Notes under the pieces: generated by a model
Told to the model about the DNA's origin: nothing
What the model saw: the letters and a program-made list of their open reading frames with translations, nothing else
Database searches by the model: none
NCBI GenBank assembly: GCA_017644185.1
Contig: JAEPMA010000006.1
Location: forward strand, 199,352 to 263,351
DNA: 64,000 nucleotides
Source: Rhodospirillales bacterium
GTDB taxonomy: Bacteria; Pseudomonadota; Alphaproteobacteria; Rhodospirillales; Casp-alpha2
Direction of reading: 5' to 3'
Part shown: piece by piece, positions 9,173-24,100 of the stretch
Layout of the letters: every line of letters begins with the position of its first letter
How positions within the stretch are numbered: the first letter of the stretch is position 1
Program-made: the position numbers and the translations under genes

Positions 9173-12100
9173 ATGGCTGATCAAATCCTGGCGGGCGGCG
9201 AAGCCGTCCAAACCGGTGAAAAATCGTTTGCGATCGATGGATCGCAGAACGGTGAGCTCAACCTCCCCGAACACCTTTCCGTAGCGGACGCCGACTTTAC
9301 CTTTGAAGGCGGCGATCTCGTATTGACCTTCCCGGACGGCACGACCGTCACGGTCGAGGGGTATGCGGACAATCCGAACCCGCCGACGCTTGTCTCTGCT
9401 GATGGTGCCGAGGTCGGTGGCGACGTGATTGCTGCCCTGGCCGATGCCGGTGCGGCCGGTGGCGCGGATGCGCCCGCGGGCGGCGAGGGCGGCTTCGGGT
9501 TCATTCAGCCCGAACAGGCCGAAGCCATTCAGGCCGCTGAAGCCAGTGGTAATATCGCAGACAACCCGAACGTCATCAGCGGGACCGACGGCGAGCCGAT
9601 CGGTAACGTCGAGAGCCTCCAGGGCGAAGTTTACGCGATCCGTGTCGATGGATCGCGTGTCCGCCTGGAATTGGGCGACCAGGTGTTCCAGGGGGATATT
9701 CTGGAATCCGGCCCGGAGGGTAACGTCGGTATCCTTCTTGCTGACGAAACCACCTTCGCCATGGGGCCTGAGGGCCGCATGGTGCTTGATGAAATGATTT
9801 ATGACCCTGGTACACAGCAGGGCTCGGTTTCCATGTCCGTGCTTCAGGGCGTGTTCACGTTCGTGTCGGGGCAAGTGGCCAAGACGGACCCGGACGCGAT
9901 GACTCTCGATACGCCGGTGGCGACCATCGGTATCCGTGGGACGCAGGTCGGTCTCGACATTCGTGACGGCGAGAACCTGAACGTCCACCTGATGGAGGAA
10001 CGTTTCGGGTTCGTCGGCGAAGTCGTGGTCGTCAACGATGCCGGCGTGCAGGTGCTGAACGACGCCAACGCGTTCACCAGTGTCTCGAGCTTCGACAGCG
10101 CGCCGTCCCCGTTCGAGATCGTCGGTATCGAAGACATCCTGTCCTCATACCAGGAAGAAACGTTGCGTTACCTGCCGACCCGCAACAGCGAAGGCGAGCG
10201 CACCAGCGCCAATACCTACGATCAGAACGAGGAGGTCGATGGCGAAAACCGCGAGTCGCTGGACTTCCTGAACGACTTCCAGACCGATGCGGGCGGCCCG
10301 CAGGAACAGGCGCCCGCCGGCACGATTCGGGTCACGGGTGAACTTCAGAAACTCAACATCATCGAGCAGGCACGTGCCGAACTGAATGACGCCAATGTCT
10401 TTATCGACGAAGACGAACCGGATTTTTATCAGGACGTGGATCAGGGCGACGGTGTCCTTGAAGAACCTGATCAGGAAGTCGAAACCGACGAAGAGGAGGA
10501 GCAACTTCCAGGCGATATTCTTGAGCTCATCAACCAAGGCACGCTGACGAATGTGACGATCTCGCCGGATGGCGGGACCGTGACCGGCGACGTGACCGGG
10601 GACTTTGATGCGTCGGGCTACAATTACACCTTCGTCCTGACGGGGGATAATACGCAGAACCAGATTACTACGGGCGATGGGGACGATACCCTCAGCGGCA
10701 CCGGTGCGGACGACATCCTCAACGGTGGTGCCGGCGACGATACACTGATTGCGTCGCCGGGCGGCGGTGATGACACCTACATCGGGGGTGAAGGCAACGA
10801 CACCATCACCTACGCCGCCAGCGACGACAACCTGACCATCAATCTTGCCGAAGGTACAGCCTTTGATGACGAGGGCGACAACGGTATCGGCAACGACACG
10901 ATCATCGAGATCGAAAACGTCATTGGCGGATCGGGTAACGACATCATCATCGGCGACGAAAATGCCAATATTCTTCGTGGCGGCGGCGGTGACGATTTCA
11001 TCGATGGTCGCGACGGCCAGGATACGGCGGTATTTTCCGGTACTTTCGGTCAGTCGACCATCTCTATCGTCAACGGTGTGCTGACTGTGACCGGCCCGGA
11101 CGGGACCGACACGATCGAGAACGTCGAGAATTTCGCGTTCACAGAATCGCCGAACCTGATTGTCGGCCTCGAAGATACGGCAATGAGCATCGACATCGCC
11201 GATCGCTTGCCCGCGGCGGCGAACGCGACGTCGATCGTTGTGTCGGGTTTGCCCGAGGGAGCCGAACTATCGTCCGGCACGCTGCTTGAAGATGGGACCT
11301 GGCTGCTTGAAAGCGGCGACCTGGAAGGTCTGACGCTCACTGGTGCGACGAATTCCGCTGAAGATTTCACGCTGAATGTCACCGCATACAATACGGATTA
11401 TCTCAATGCCGTGTCGCAGGCGGCGAGCGATTATCTCGCCGATCAGCTCGATACGGAAACCAATCAGCCGCTGCAGACGCTTGAGGACTTCCTCGCGGAC
11501 GGCGGATCGGTCTTCGATCTGATCAATGGTCCGGCGCAGTCCTATCTGCCCAACGGTATCGGTTCGGGGAACGTCGCTGTCGAGGTGATCGGCGTTGTCG
11601 ATCCGTTCTCGATCACCATCGATGGTGTCGAGATGACGGCGAACGGTTCGGCCTCTTCGATCACGTTTGCCGGTTCCGAAGATCAGGAAATCCCGCTCAA
11701 CATTTTGCCGACCCTGACCGATACGGATGGCAGCGAAGTGGTTTCCGTGACGATCAGCGGTCTGCCGACGCTCGAAGTGCAACAGGTCACCACTCAGGTG
11801 CCGCTTCTCGACGAGGAAGGCGAGCCGCTGCTAGGCGAAGACGGCGAGCAAATGTTTGAGGAAGTGACGTCGTGGGAGCCGATGACGGATGACGCCGGCA
11901 ACCCGGTCGGTGCGCATCTCGTTTACACCGACGCAAGCGGAAACGATGTCATTCTGCCGCCGAACGATTCCGGTACGTATGAACTTTCCGGCGCTCAACT
12001 GAACAACCTGCGGCTTGTGGGGTCACCTGACGATAGCGACGATTTCGATCTTGAATTCTCTGCGCAAGTGCGCGACGGCGAAGCGACTGAGACGGTGTTC

Positions 12101-15100
12101 GGTTCAGCCACCGTCGTACTCTCTGCCGTGGCCGATGTGCCGGCCGTCAACGGCGGTGCCGAGGTCGGTATCGAAGATCAGCCGCTCAGCATCAACTTCG
12201 ACATCGATAAAAACGACGTCTCCGAACACATCACCAGTGTCACCCTGACCGGTATTCCGGCGGGTTCCAAGCTGGCCATCGAATATACCGATCCGGATTC
12301 CGGTGAGACGACGATGGTGTCGATCCCGGTCGTGAATGGATCGGCGAACATTCCGCTCGGCTTCTTGGGCGAGGACATGTCGACCGACAACCTGCAGTTG
12401 ACCCCGCCGCCCCATCTGAGCGGCCAGTTCGATCTGCAACTCAACGTGACGTCCACGGAACCGACCAATGGCGACACCGCCATCAATCATTTCAACTTGC
12501 CGCTTGAGATCACGGCGGTTGCCGATGAACTGGGTGTCACGATTAACGGCAATGAGGTGCTGGACGGCGAAACGGTCAACGTGAACGCGCTTGAGGACGG
12601 TGCGTTCGGCCTCGATATCTCGGCGCTGACCGCGGATACCGATGGTTCGGAAGTCATCTCCATCACGATTTCGGGCGTGCCGACGGGAGCGGTGCTTTCG
12701 GCCGGTACGGACAACGGCGATGGCACTTGGACGCTGACGCCTGAAGAAACGGATGGCTTGTCTATCACGCCGCCGCTCAATTCCGATGTTGATTTCAACC
12801 TGGGTGTGACCGTAACCAACGTCGACAACAATCAGGATGTGAGCACGCTCGAAGCCACGGTTTCGGTCGGCCTCGAAGCCATTGCGGACACGGCCAACCT
12901 CGCCGTTGACAACACGATTGAGGGCGTTGAAGATTTCCTGATCCCGCTCGATATCTCGTCGTCGTTGAACGACACCGACGGCTCGGAAAGCCTGTCGATC
13001 ACGATTTCCGGACTGCCGACCGGTTCGTCCCTTACCGCAGGCACGGATAACGGTGACGGTTCGTGGACGTTGAGCCCTGAACAATTGGATGGTTTGCAGC
13101 TGCAGCCGGGTCAGCATATTTCCGGTGCGTTCGATCTGACGGTTACGGCAACCACCACCGAAAGCGCCAACGGCGATACGGCCGTGGTGACGCAACAGAT
13201 CGGCTTGAATATTTTGCCGGATCCCGATGCGCCCGTCGTCAATGTGACGTCATCCCTCGGCAACGAAGACCTTGAAATTCCGCTTAACATCGATGCGTCT
13301 CTTGTCGATCAGGATGGCTCCGAAACGCTCAGTGTGACGATTTCCGGCGTACCGAACGGTGCGCTGCTGAGCGCGGGTACGATGGTCTCTGAAGGTGTTT
13401 GGGAAGTGGACCCGGCCGATCTTGGGGATTTGAAGATCACGCCGCCGCTGAACAGTAACGAAGATTTCAACCTGACCGTCACGGCGACCGCAACGGAAAG
13501 CAACGGCGAGTTCGCTGAAACCTCGGTGCAGATACCGGTCAGCGTGCTTGGCGTGGCCGATGCGCCCGAGTTGGTGACGGATACCATCACCGCGCTCGAA
13601 AATAGCGACATTCCGCTCAATATCGTTGCGCAGCTCGGCGATACCGACGGTTCGGAGACCCTCAGCATTACCATCGATAACATCCCGAATGGTGCCATTC
13701 TGAAGGTGCCCGCGCTGGACGAAAGCGGCGCGCCACTTCTCGATGATCTGGGTGCCGCGGTATACAACACGCTGCAAATCGTCGATCAAAGCGCGACCCT
13801 GACGCCGAGCCAGCTCGACGGTCTCGTGATCACGCCGCCGGTCGGTTCTGACGAGGATTTCGATCTTCTGGTAACTGCGACCGCGACCGAAAACGACAAT
13901 GAGGTCAGCGCCAACGGTCAGGGCGTCGCCAGTGTATCCGGCACGCTCTCGGTGATCGTGCACGAAGTTGCGGATGCGCCGTCATTGATGCTGTTCGACT
14001 CCGTCGGCAACGAAGACTCGCCGGTACCGCTGAATATTGCCGCAATTCTCACCGATGCGGATGAAACCTTGAGCGTCACCGTGTCCGGTGTGCCGGAGGG
14101 GGTCACGCTTTCCGCGGGCACGATCAACGATGACGGCACTTGGAGCCTGCAACCGGGCGATCTCGCCGGTCTGACGATGACGACGCCGGAGAATTTCTCG
14201 GGCGAGTTCCCGATCTCGGTGACGGCAACCTCGACCACCGACGATGGTACGTTCGCGACCCAGAGCGGCACCCTGAACGTCGCCGTCCGCGGTGTCGCCG
14301 ATACACCTGATCTCGATCTCGTCGACCTCAGCGCCAATGAAGGCGACCTGATCCCGTTGAACGTCGGTATCGGTGCGGGCCTCGTCGATACCGATGGCTC
14401 CGAAACCCTTTCGATCACGATCAGCAACCTTCCGGAGGGCGCGCAATTGTTCTCCGGGGTCACCGATTTGACGAACCCGGAGGCGTTGACGTCGCTGTCG
14501 CCACTTAACATCGTCGATGGCGCCGTCGAACTTACAGCGGAACAGCTCGAAGGGCTGGTCATGCTGCCGCCGGCCGGTATGGACGAAGACTTCACGCTGC
14601 AGGTAACTGCGACCGCGACCGAGGCCGATGCGGCGCTCACCGGTAACAACCAGGGTATCGCCAGCGTGAGCGGCGTGATTAACGTTGATATGACCGCGGT
14701 TGCGGATGTCCCGACGCTGATCCTGCAGAATGCGGCGGGCCTCGAAGACGGTGCCATTCCGCTTGATATCAGCGCGATGGTCGAAGACACGTCCGAAACG
14801 CTTTCGATCACCATCGCCAATGTTCCGGCCGGCGCCATGCTCTCCGCAGGTTCGAACAATAACGACGGTACGTGGACCTTGACCCCGGCCCAGCTCGATG
14901 GGTTGAGCATTACGCCGCCTGCGGACTCGAATGAGGATTTCCAGCTCGAAGTCACCGCGACGTCGACGGAACAGGACGGAACGTTCTCGTCGACGAGTGC
15001 ATCGCTAAGCGTCGGTGTGACCGGCGTGGCCGATGCGCCGATCCTGGAAACGGGTGATGTTTCCGGTCTCGAAGATAATCTCGTGCCGCTGAACATTTCC

Positions 15101-18100
15101 GCCAACCTGGCGGATACCGATGGGTCGGAGAGCTTGAGCGTAACCATCTCCGGTCTCCCGGCGGGAGCCAGCCTGACGGCGGGCACCCGCAACCAGGACG
15201 GCTCATGGACGCTCAACGGCGAAGACCTGGATGGCCTTTCGCTGATGCCGTCTGCCGACTTCTCGGGGAACTTCAGCCTCACGGTGACCGCGACCTCGAC
15301 CGAGAACGACGGCGATGCGTCGAGCGTCACGGGTCTGATGAACATCAATCTTGGCGCCGTGGCTGACGTTCCGACGCTGCTGCTTCATGATGCGGCAGGG
15401 TTCGAAGACGACGCCATTCCGCTCGAAATCTCGACCGCCGCGACCGGCGGTGACGAGATCGTCGGCATCACGATTACCGGCATCCCGAATGGAGCCACGC
15501 TGTCTGCAGGCACCAACAACGGAAACGGTACGTGGACGCTGACCGAAGATCAGCTCGAAGGCCTTACAATCACGCCGCCGGAAAACTCCAATGCGAACTT
15601 CCAGATCGGCGTGACGGTCACCTCGATGGACGGCGATGATCTGGCTGAAACCTCGCAGGCGATGAACGTCTCCGTGACGGGTGTCGCCGACAAGCCGATC
15701 CTGAACGTGCCGTCACAGATCAGCATCGATGGGGTTCTGGAATCAGCTGACCTTGATATCGAGAGCGCACTTGGCGACCTTGACGGGTCTGAGAGTCTCA
15801 GTGTTTCGATCAGCAACATTCCGAACGGTGCCGTCGTCAGCCTCGGCAACTCGGTGCTGGACGTCGTCGGCGGGGTCATCGACGGTATCTTGCCGAGCCA
15901 GTTGGCTGGTTTGCAGATCACGCCGCCGCCGGACTTCAACGGCAACTTCACCCTTCAGGTGACGGCGACTGCGACCGAGACCGACCCGGATAGCGATATC
16001 CCATCGGGTCTCGAGACGAGTGTGAGCATCGGTTACATCGACGTGACCGTTGAAGGAAATATCGTCGACGTCCCGGATGCACCGGATCTCGATCTGGAGA
16101 ACGCCGTCGGTTACGAAGATAACGCGATTCCGCTCGATATCGATGCGGCGCTGACGGATGCGAGCGAAACGCTGTCGGTGACGATCTCGAACGTTCCCGC
16201 CGGCGCGGTGCTGAGTAACGGTACCGACCTTGGCAACGGTACGTGGTCGCTTCTGCCGGAAGAGCTGGATGGCCTGACCATCACGCCGCCGGCCGACAGT
16301 AACGTCGATTTCGATCTGACGGTGACGGCGACGTCGACGACCGACGACGGCGCGATTGCTACCAATACGGGGACGGTCGCGGTTGACGTTATTGGTGTTG
16401 CCGATGAACCCGACCTTGCCGTCACGATCGGTGAGGGGACGGTCGTCGGCGAGGCGATCCGTGATATCCCTGAGTTCGACAACGCGATTTCCAACGTCGT
16501 CATGTACCTGAAAAACGATGACGGCAGTGTCGACAAGGTGAAGATCGACGATTTCTCGGCCGGATCGGAAGACGTTTACGACGTCAACGACATCGATCTC
16601 CTTGGCTTTATCAATGACAACTACCCGGGCGCGGAACTGGTGGGTCTCTCCGTCAAGGCCGGCAACAATGGTGGCGGCGTTCTTGGCAATATCCTGGGCC
16701 CGGGTGAAGGGGAATTCTTCCTGATCGATCCGGGTACCATCGTCAACATGCTGCCGCTGTCGGCACATGCCGACGAAGAACTTAGCTTCACGCAGTCGCT
16801 TGAAGGTTATGTCGGCGGTACGATCGAGGGTGTTGCAACGATCTTCCCGTTGAACATCACGTCGTCACTGAACGACGTCGACGGTTCGGAGACGCTTTCG
16901 CTCAATATTTCCGATCTGCCGAACGGCGTCACGCTGAGCGCAGGTACGCAGAACCAGGATGGGTCATGGACCCTGACGGAAGAACAGCTCGACGGTCTGA
17001 CGATGTCTGTACCGCAGGGTGTCTCGCTCGACTTCGATTTCTCCGTCACCGCGACGGCGACCGAAAACGACGGTGACACGGCAAGCGTGTCGCTGGGTGT
17101 CGGTATCGACGGTGACACGACGGCTGAGGACCCGGATCTCCAGGTGAGCGCCGCCGAGGGCGACGAAGACACCGAGATCGAACTCGATATTTCCGCTGCT
17201 TTGACTGATACCGACGGTTCGGAAACGCTCTCGATCAAGATTTCGGGTGTTCCGAATGGCGCGGAACTGTCCGCCGGTACCGATAACGGCGACGGGTCCT
17301 GGACCTTGACGCCGGAACAACTTGCCGGGCTGACCGTCAGGCCGCCGGTGGATTCAGACGGTGACTTCACGTTGACGGTCGAAGCCACTTCGGTCGAGCA
17401 ATCGACCGGCGATACGGCCGTCGTGACCGGAACGATCCCGGTCATCGTCAACGCGGTTGCCGACGCACCGAGCGTTGCCGCGGGCGATGGCGATGGAGAT
17501 GCCGGACAGACGGTGCCGCTGGATATTCAGAGCATTCTTTCCGATACCGACGGCTCGGAAAGCCTGTCGATCAATATCGGCGGGTTCCCGGATGGGGCCA
17601 GCTTGAACGCCGGTACGCTCAACAATGACGGCTCCTACACCCTGAGCGTGCAGGACCTGGACGGTCTCGCGATCTCACTGCCGGACGGTGCCAGCGACGA
17701 CTTCGATCTGACCGTGACGGCGACGTCTACGGAACAGTCGAACAACGATCAGGCGTCGAACGTCGTAACGGCGGCAATCAATGTCGATCCGCTCGCCAAT
17801 GACGACCGTAACGTCGTCGAAATCGGCGAAGTGACACAAGGCAACGTGTTGACCGGCGAAGGTGGCAGCGCCAGTCCGTCGGATGCGGCGGATGTCGGCT
17901 CGGAAAGCGGCAACAGCGTCGTCGATGTCAGCTTCGGTGGCGTCACCAAGAGCTTCAACAATCCCGACGATGTTCAATCGGATGCGGACGGGAATTACAT
18001 CGAGATCGCCGGCGACCACGGTACGCTCAAGATGTATGCCGACGGGTCCTATGATTACGCAGCCGACGAGAGCGAAGCGGTTTCGCATGTTGCCGGCCTG

Positions 18101-21100
18101 ACCGGGACGGCGAGCTCCAGTGCCGTCGAAGAAGCCTGGTCCGGCGTTCAGACCTTCGCCTTCGATTTCGGCACGTCTTTCGTCAACGAAAGCGGACAGT
18201 TCGATCCGTCCCTCGCGGATGCGCAGATCTCGTTTGCGGGTAACGGGATCGGTGTTCAGGGCACGCAGAGCGGCATGCCCGCACCCGATCAGATCAACCA
18301 CGACAACACGACCGGCCAGAGCGAAGCGCTTGGGATAAACCTCGGTGGTTCGACCAACGCCGCGACGCTTACGGTTTCCAACCTCTTCAACAACGAAGAC
18401 GGCGGCGAGCAGGGTAATTGGCAGGCATTCGATGCCGACGGTAACCTTGTCGGTGAGGGCGTCCTGAATTCCTCGACCGTCGATTACAGCGGTTCCAACA
18501 ACGTCGGCACGGCGCAGATTTCGCTGCCGGACGGTGGGTCGTTCCAGTACCTGGTGTTTACCGCGACAGACACAGGGAACGATAACGCCCAGAGCGATTC
18601 CAGCGACTTCTTCATCCGGGCGCTGCAGTACGAAACCAATGCGGCCGAAGGTGGCGAGGACGCCTTTACCTACACGATGCAGGACGCGGACGGCGACACG
18701 GCGTCGGCGACCCTGACCATCGATGTTTCGGAAGAGCAGGACACGACGGCGTCCGACCCGTCGCTGAACGTGACCGACGCGGCCGGTTACGAAGACAACC
18801 AGATCCCGCTCGATATCGCGGCGGGACTTGGCGATCTGGATGGTTCCGAAACCCTCTCGATCACCATCTCCGGTGTGCCGAACGGCGCCGAGCTTTCGGC
18901 CGGCGAAATGGTCAGCGAAGGCGTGTGGAGCGTGTCCCCCGATGATCTTGGCGGTCTGACGATCAAGCCGCCGGTGGACAGCAACGAAGATTTCCAGTTG
19001 ACCGTGACGGCAACGTCCACCGAAGCCAACGGTGGGGATACGTCGACGACGACCGCGACCATCGATGTCGCCGTAACCGGTGTTGCCGATGCGCCGACAC
19101 TTTCGGTGTCGATCGGCGACCCGTCGATCATCGTCGAGGCGGGCGAAACCGTTGAAACGACGATCAACGTCGACAACGCCACGGACGGGAGCCTCGGCTT
19201 CTCGGTGACGGGCCGATCCATCAATCAGGATGGTTCGCTGAGCGATGCCTCTTCCGACAACATCAGCTTCAACGGGAACCCGGTGGGCTTCGGTGTCGGC
19301 GGTCAGGCGTCGGGTGACAACAGTGAGCTTGGCTTCGACAGCCAGAACGGCGTTTCGGAACAGATGATCGTCAGTTTCGACAACCCGGCGTCGTCAGCCG
19401 ATGTTTCGTTCGCCTGGATGCATGGCGGCGAGCACGCGAATTACGAGCTCTATCTGGATGGCGTGAAAGTCGGTGAGGGTATGATCACCGGCATCACCGA
19501 TCAGATCGACCCGCCGGTGACGTTCACCGCGGAAGGCGGCAGCATGTTCGACCAGATCGTCTTTTCCGCGCCTGGGGGTGGCGACGATTATCTGATCAAT
19601 TCGATCAGCTTCGAAACGCAACAGGGCGGTGAAACGCTTGCGGAGTATCCGCTGAATATTTCTTCCGCGCTGACCGACACCGATGGCTCTGAAACGCTGT
19701 CGATCAACGTCGGCGGTCTGCCGGAAGGTGCCGTCCTTTCCGCCGGTACCCAAAACCAGGATGGATCGTGGACCCTTTCGCCCAACCAGCTCTCCGGCCT
19801 TACGATGACGGTAGCGGCGGGTGTCGAGGACTTCTCGGTCGACGTGACGGCGACCACCGTTGAAAACGACGGGGATACCGCGTTCGTGACTGCGAGTGTC
19901 GATGTGACGGTACCGAGCGGCGACCAGACCGCGGAAGACCCGAACCTCTACGTTGATGACGTGACGGGTGACGAAGATAGCGACATCGCGCTGGATATCG
20001 CATCGTCGCTGAGCGATACGGACGGTTCGGAGACCCTCTCGGTCACCATCACCGGCGTGCCGAACGGCGCTGAACTCTCTGCCGGGACGCGCAACAACGA
20101 CGGTTCGTGGACGCTGGAGCCCGGTCAACTCGACGGTTTGACCGTCAGGCCGCCGGTAGACAGCAACGAAGACTTCCAACTGACGGTCACGGCGACCTCG
20201 GTCGAAACCTCATCGGGGGATACGGCGACCACCACGGCGACCATGAACGTCAACGTCACTGGTGTCGCGGATGCGCCGACGCTTTCCGTGACGCTTGGTC
20301 AGCCGACGGAAACCCCGGCGACGGGGACGATGACCATCACCAACATGGGTCAGGAAAGTGCCGGCTACAACAACAGCTACGGTTATTACGTCAAGGATGC
20401 GGACGGAAATCCTACCGAAGGTTTGATCATTTGGGATAACACCAAGCAAGAGATCGGCGAAACCTTCACGCTGGAAGGTGTCGACCCGGACAGCATCGGG
20501 TTCTTTGTGATCCCGAATGGTGACAACCAGAATTCCGGCCTGGGTGATAATACGTCCGTGACGTTCGAACAGGATGGCAGTGGTAACTGGCATGTGGTCG
20601 GACCGGACGGGCAACGGCTACAAGGTCAGGGCGATCCGGTTCTGTTCAACGATCCGGCCCTCAACGAGGGTGCGTTCGACTACACCACCGACAACAATTA
20701 TGCCGGCAACCAGAACTGGGAAGACCTGTTCGGTGGCGGCGACAACGACTTCAACGATGTGAACATCAACGTGAATTACACCGGCGGTGAAGGTTCGGGC
20801 ACGGCTGAATACCCGCTCAACATCGCAAGCTCGTTGACCGATATCGATGGCTCGGAATCGCTTTCCGTGACCGTGACGGGACTGCCTGAAGGTGCGGTTC
20901 TTTCCGCTGGTACGGTGAATCAGGACGGCTCCGTGACGCTTACGTCTCAGCAGCTTGCCGATCTCACCATGACCGTGCCGCTTGGTACGAACGACTTCCA
21001 GATCGGTGTGACGGCGACGGCGACGGAAAACGATGGCGATACCGCGTCGGTGTCGGCGACGGTCGGTGTCGATACGCCGGACGGCGATACGACCGCGGAT

Positions 21101-24100
21101 GCGCCGGATCTTACAGCTTACGACGCTTCGGGGAACGAGGATTCGGCGATCGCGCTCGATATCAACAGCTCGCTGACGGATATCGACGGGTCGGAAACGC
21201 TCTCGATCACCGTTTCGGGGATGCCGAATGGCGCCGAACTGTCTGCCGGGACGCGCAATGACGATGGCACCTGGACGCTGGAGCAGGGCGATCTCGACGG
21301 TCTGACGGTCACGCCGCCCCCGAACTCGAACGAGGACTTCACGTTGACCGTGACGGCCACGTCGACTGAATCCAACGGCGGGGATACCGCCTCGACCAGC
21401 GTTGACTTCGACGTTTCGGTCACGGGCGTCGCCGATGCGCCGGGCGCAGACGCCGCCGACGCGAGCGGTACCGAAGACCAATGGATCGGTCTGGACCTAA
21501 CGAGCCAGGCATCGATTGACGAGGATGGTTCGGAAACGCTGAGCGTGACGATCTCGGGCGTACCAGAAGGCGCGTCGCTCAGTGCGGGCGAGTCCAACGG
21601 CAATGGTGTGTGGACCGTGCCGGCGGCGAGCCTTGCTTCGCTTGCCATCCGTCCGCCGGAGAATTTCTCCGGTGACATGGAATTGGCGCTCAACGTGACG
21701 TCGACCGAAGATGACGGCGACGCCGCGTCCACCTCCGTGCCGTTCACGGTTTCGGTGGCAGGTGATGCCGATGCGCCGACGGTTGAATTCCAGAACGCTT
21801 CCGGACTGGAAGATACGGAAATTCCGCTCGATATCTCGGCCACGCTTCGCGATCAGGACGGCTCGGAAGATCTGTCTGTGACGATTGCCGGCGTTCCCAA
21901 CGGGGCGGTCCTTTCGGCTGGTACCAAGAACAACGACGGCACCTGGACTCTGACCGGTCCTGAGCTTGACGGGCTGACGGTCAAGACCGCGCCCGACAGC
22001 AACGAAGATATGTCTTTGACCGTGACCGCCACGGCGACCGAAGCCGACGGCGATACGGCCACCACGACGGCGACTGTGAATGTCGCGGTGACGGGGGTTG
22101 CGGATGCGCCGTCGCTTTCGGCGACGCTTGGCGAGCCGACGATGCCGGATACCACCAGCTCGATCACGATCACCAATATGGGGCAGGTGAGCGCCGGGTA
22201 TCAGAACAGCTACGGCTATTACGTCAAAGACGCGGACGGTAACCCGACCGAAGGCATGGTGATCTGGGACAACGCCGCCAACGACATCGGCGAGACGTTC
22301 ACGATCGAAGGTGTTGATCCGGACAGTATCGGTTTCTTCGTGATCCCGAACGGGAACGCCGAGAACCAGGGGCTGGGCGACAACACGTCTGTGACGTTCG
22401 AACAGGACGGTAGCGGTAACTGGCACGCCGTGGGCCCGAACGGTGCGCGCCTTGCCGGTGCGGGTGATCCGGTTCTGTTCAGCGATACGTCGCTGAACGA
22501 AGGTGGGTTTGACTACACCACGGATAATTCGGTCGCCGGGAACCAGAACTGGGAAGACCTGTACGGCGGCGGCGACCGTGACTTCAACGACGTTAACATG
22601 AACATCGAAGTCACCGGCAGCGGTGACAGCGGCATGGTCGAATATCCTTTAAATATCGCGTCGTCACTGAACGATATCGATGGGTCGGAAACCCTCTCGG
22701 TTACCGTTGCGGGCCTGCCCCAGGGCGCTACGCTCTCGGCAGGTACGCTGAACGACGACGGTTCCTATACCCTGACGTCGCAACAGCTCGCTGGCCTCGT
22801 TGTCTCTGTCGAGCCGGGAAGCGAAGACTTCGACCTCTCGATTACCGCGACGGCGACCGAAGACGACGGCGATACGGCGTCGGTTTCCACGACGATCGGT
22901 GTCGATGTCCCTGTTGGCGATGTGTCGGCCGAGTCGCCGGATCTGACGGCGAACAACGCCTCCGGGAACGAGGATGCGTCGATCCCGCTGGATATCAGCA
23001 GTTCGCTTACGGACACGGACGGTTCGGAATCCCTTTCGATCACGATTTCGGGCGTGCCGAGTGATGCGACGCTCAGTGCAGGTACCAACAACAATGACGG
23101 GACCTGGACGCTTGGTGCGGGCGATCTTGACGGCCTTAGTGTGCTTCCGGGTGCGCATTCCGACGAGGACATGTCGCTGACGATCACGGCGACGTCGACT
23201 GAAAGCGCATCCGGCGATACGGCAAGTCAGACCGTTACCATGAACGTCGCTGTCAACGCGGTTGCTGACGCGCCGCAGCTGACGGTCGCGCTTGGTCAGG
23301 GCACGGTTGTCGAAGGCGATGCGGTGGCCGGCGAAACGTCGACCGTGTTCTCGTCGAACTTCGGCAGTTCGGATGTCGGTTTCGTCCAGACGCTCGACGG
23401 CTGGAGCACGAATTCGGACGCCATCGAGACCTGGGATTCCTCCAGCGGCGAAACCGGAGATGGGGCGTATATCGAGCTCAATGACGACGCGGTCGACTAT
23501 TTCGATGACGCGACGAGCATCAATCGTGAATTCCCGACCGAAGAAGGTGCAACTTATACGCTGACGTTCCGCTATTCGCCGCGTCCGGGGTATGACGATG
23601 ACGTCAACCGGATGGATGTCCGGATCGACGGTCAGTCGATCGAGACGGTGTCGGCGGACGGTTCGGGGAACTCGGACAACGTTTGGCAGACCCAGACGAT
23701 TACGTTTACCGGCACCGGTGAACCGATGAACCTGGAATTCCTCTCCACTGGGGTTGCGCAGACGCACGGCCGCGGTATGAGGCTTGATGATGTCGTGTTG
23801 ACCGAAACGACCGCAGACGAGCCCGGTGAATCCACGATCGAATACCCGCTGGATATCACGGCGGCGCTGGTGGATCAGGACGGCTCTGAAGAGCTTTCGG
23901 TCACTGTCGGCAACCTGCCGGAAGGGGCAACGCTCTCCGCGGGCAGCCAGAATAACGACGGTTCCTGGACGCTGACCGCCGGTCAGCTCGTGGGGCTGAC
24001 GATGACGGTTGCTGCCGGGACGGAAGATTTCAACCTGTCCGTTACCGCCGTTTCGACGGAACAGTCCAACGGCGATGCCGCATCGACCGCGACATCCTTG

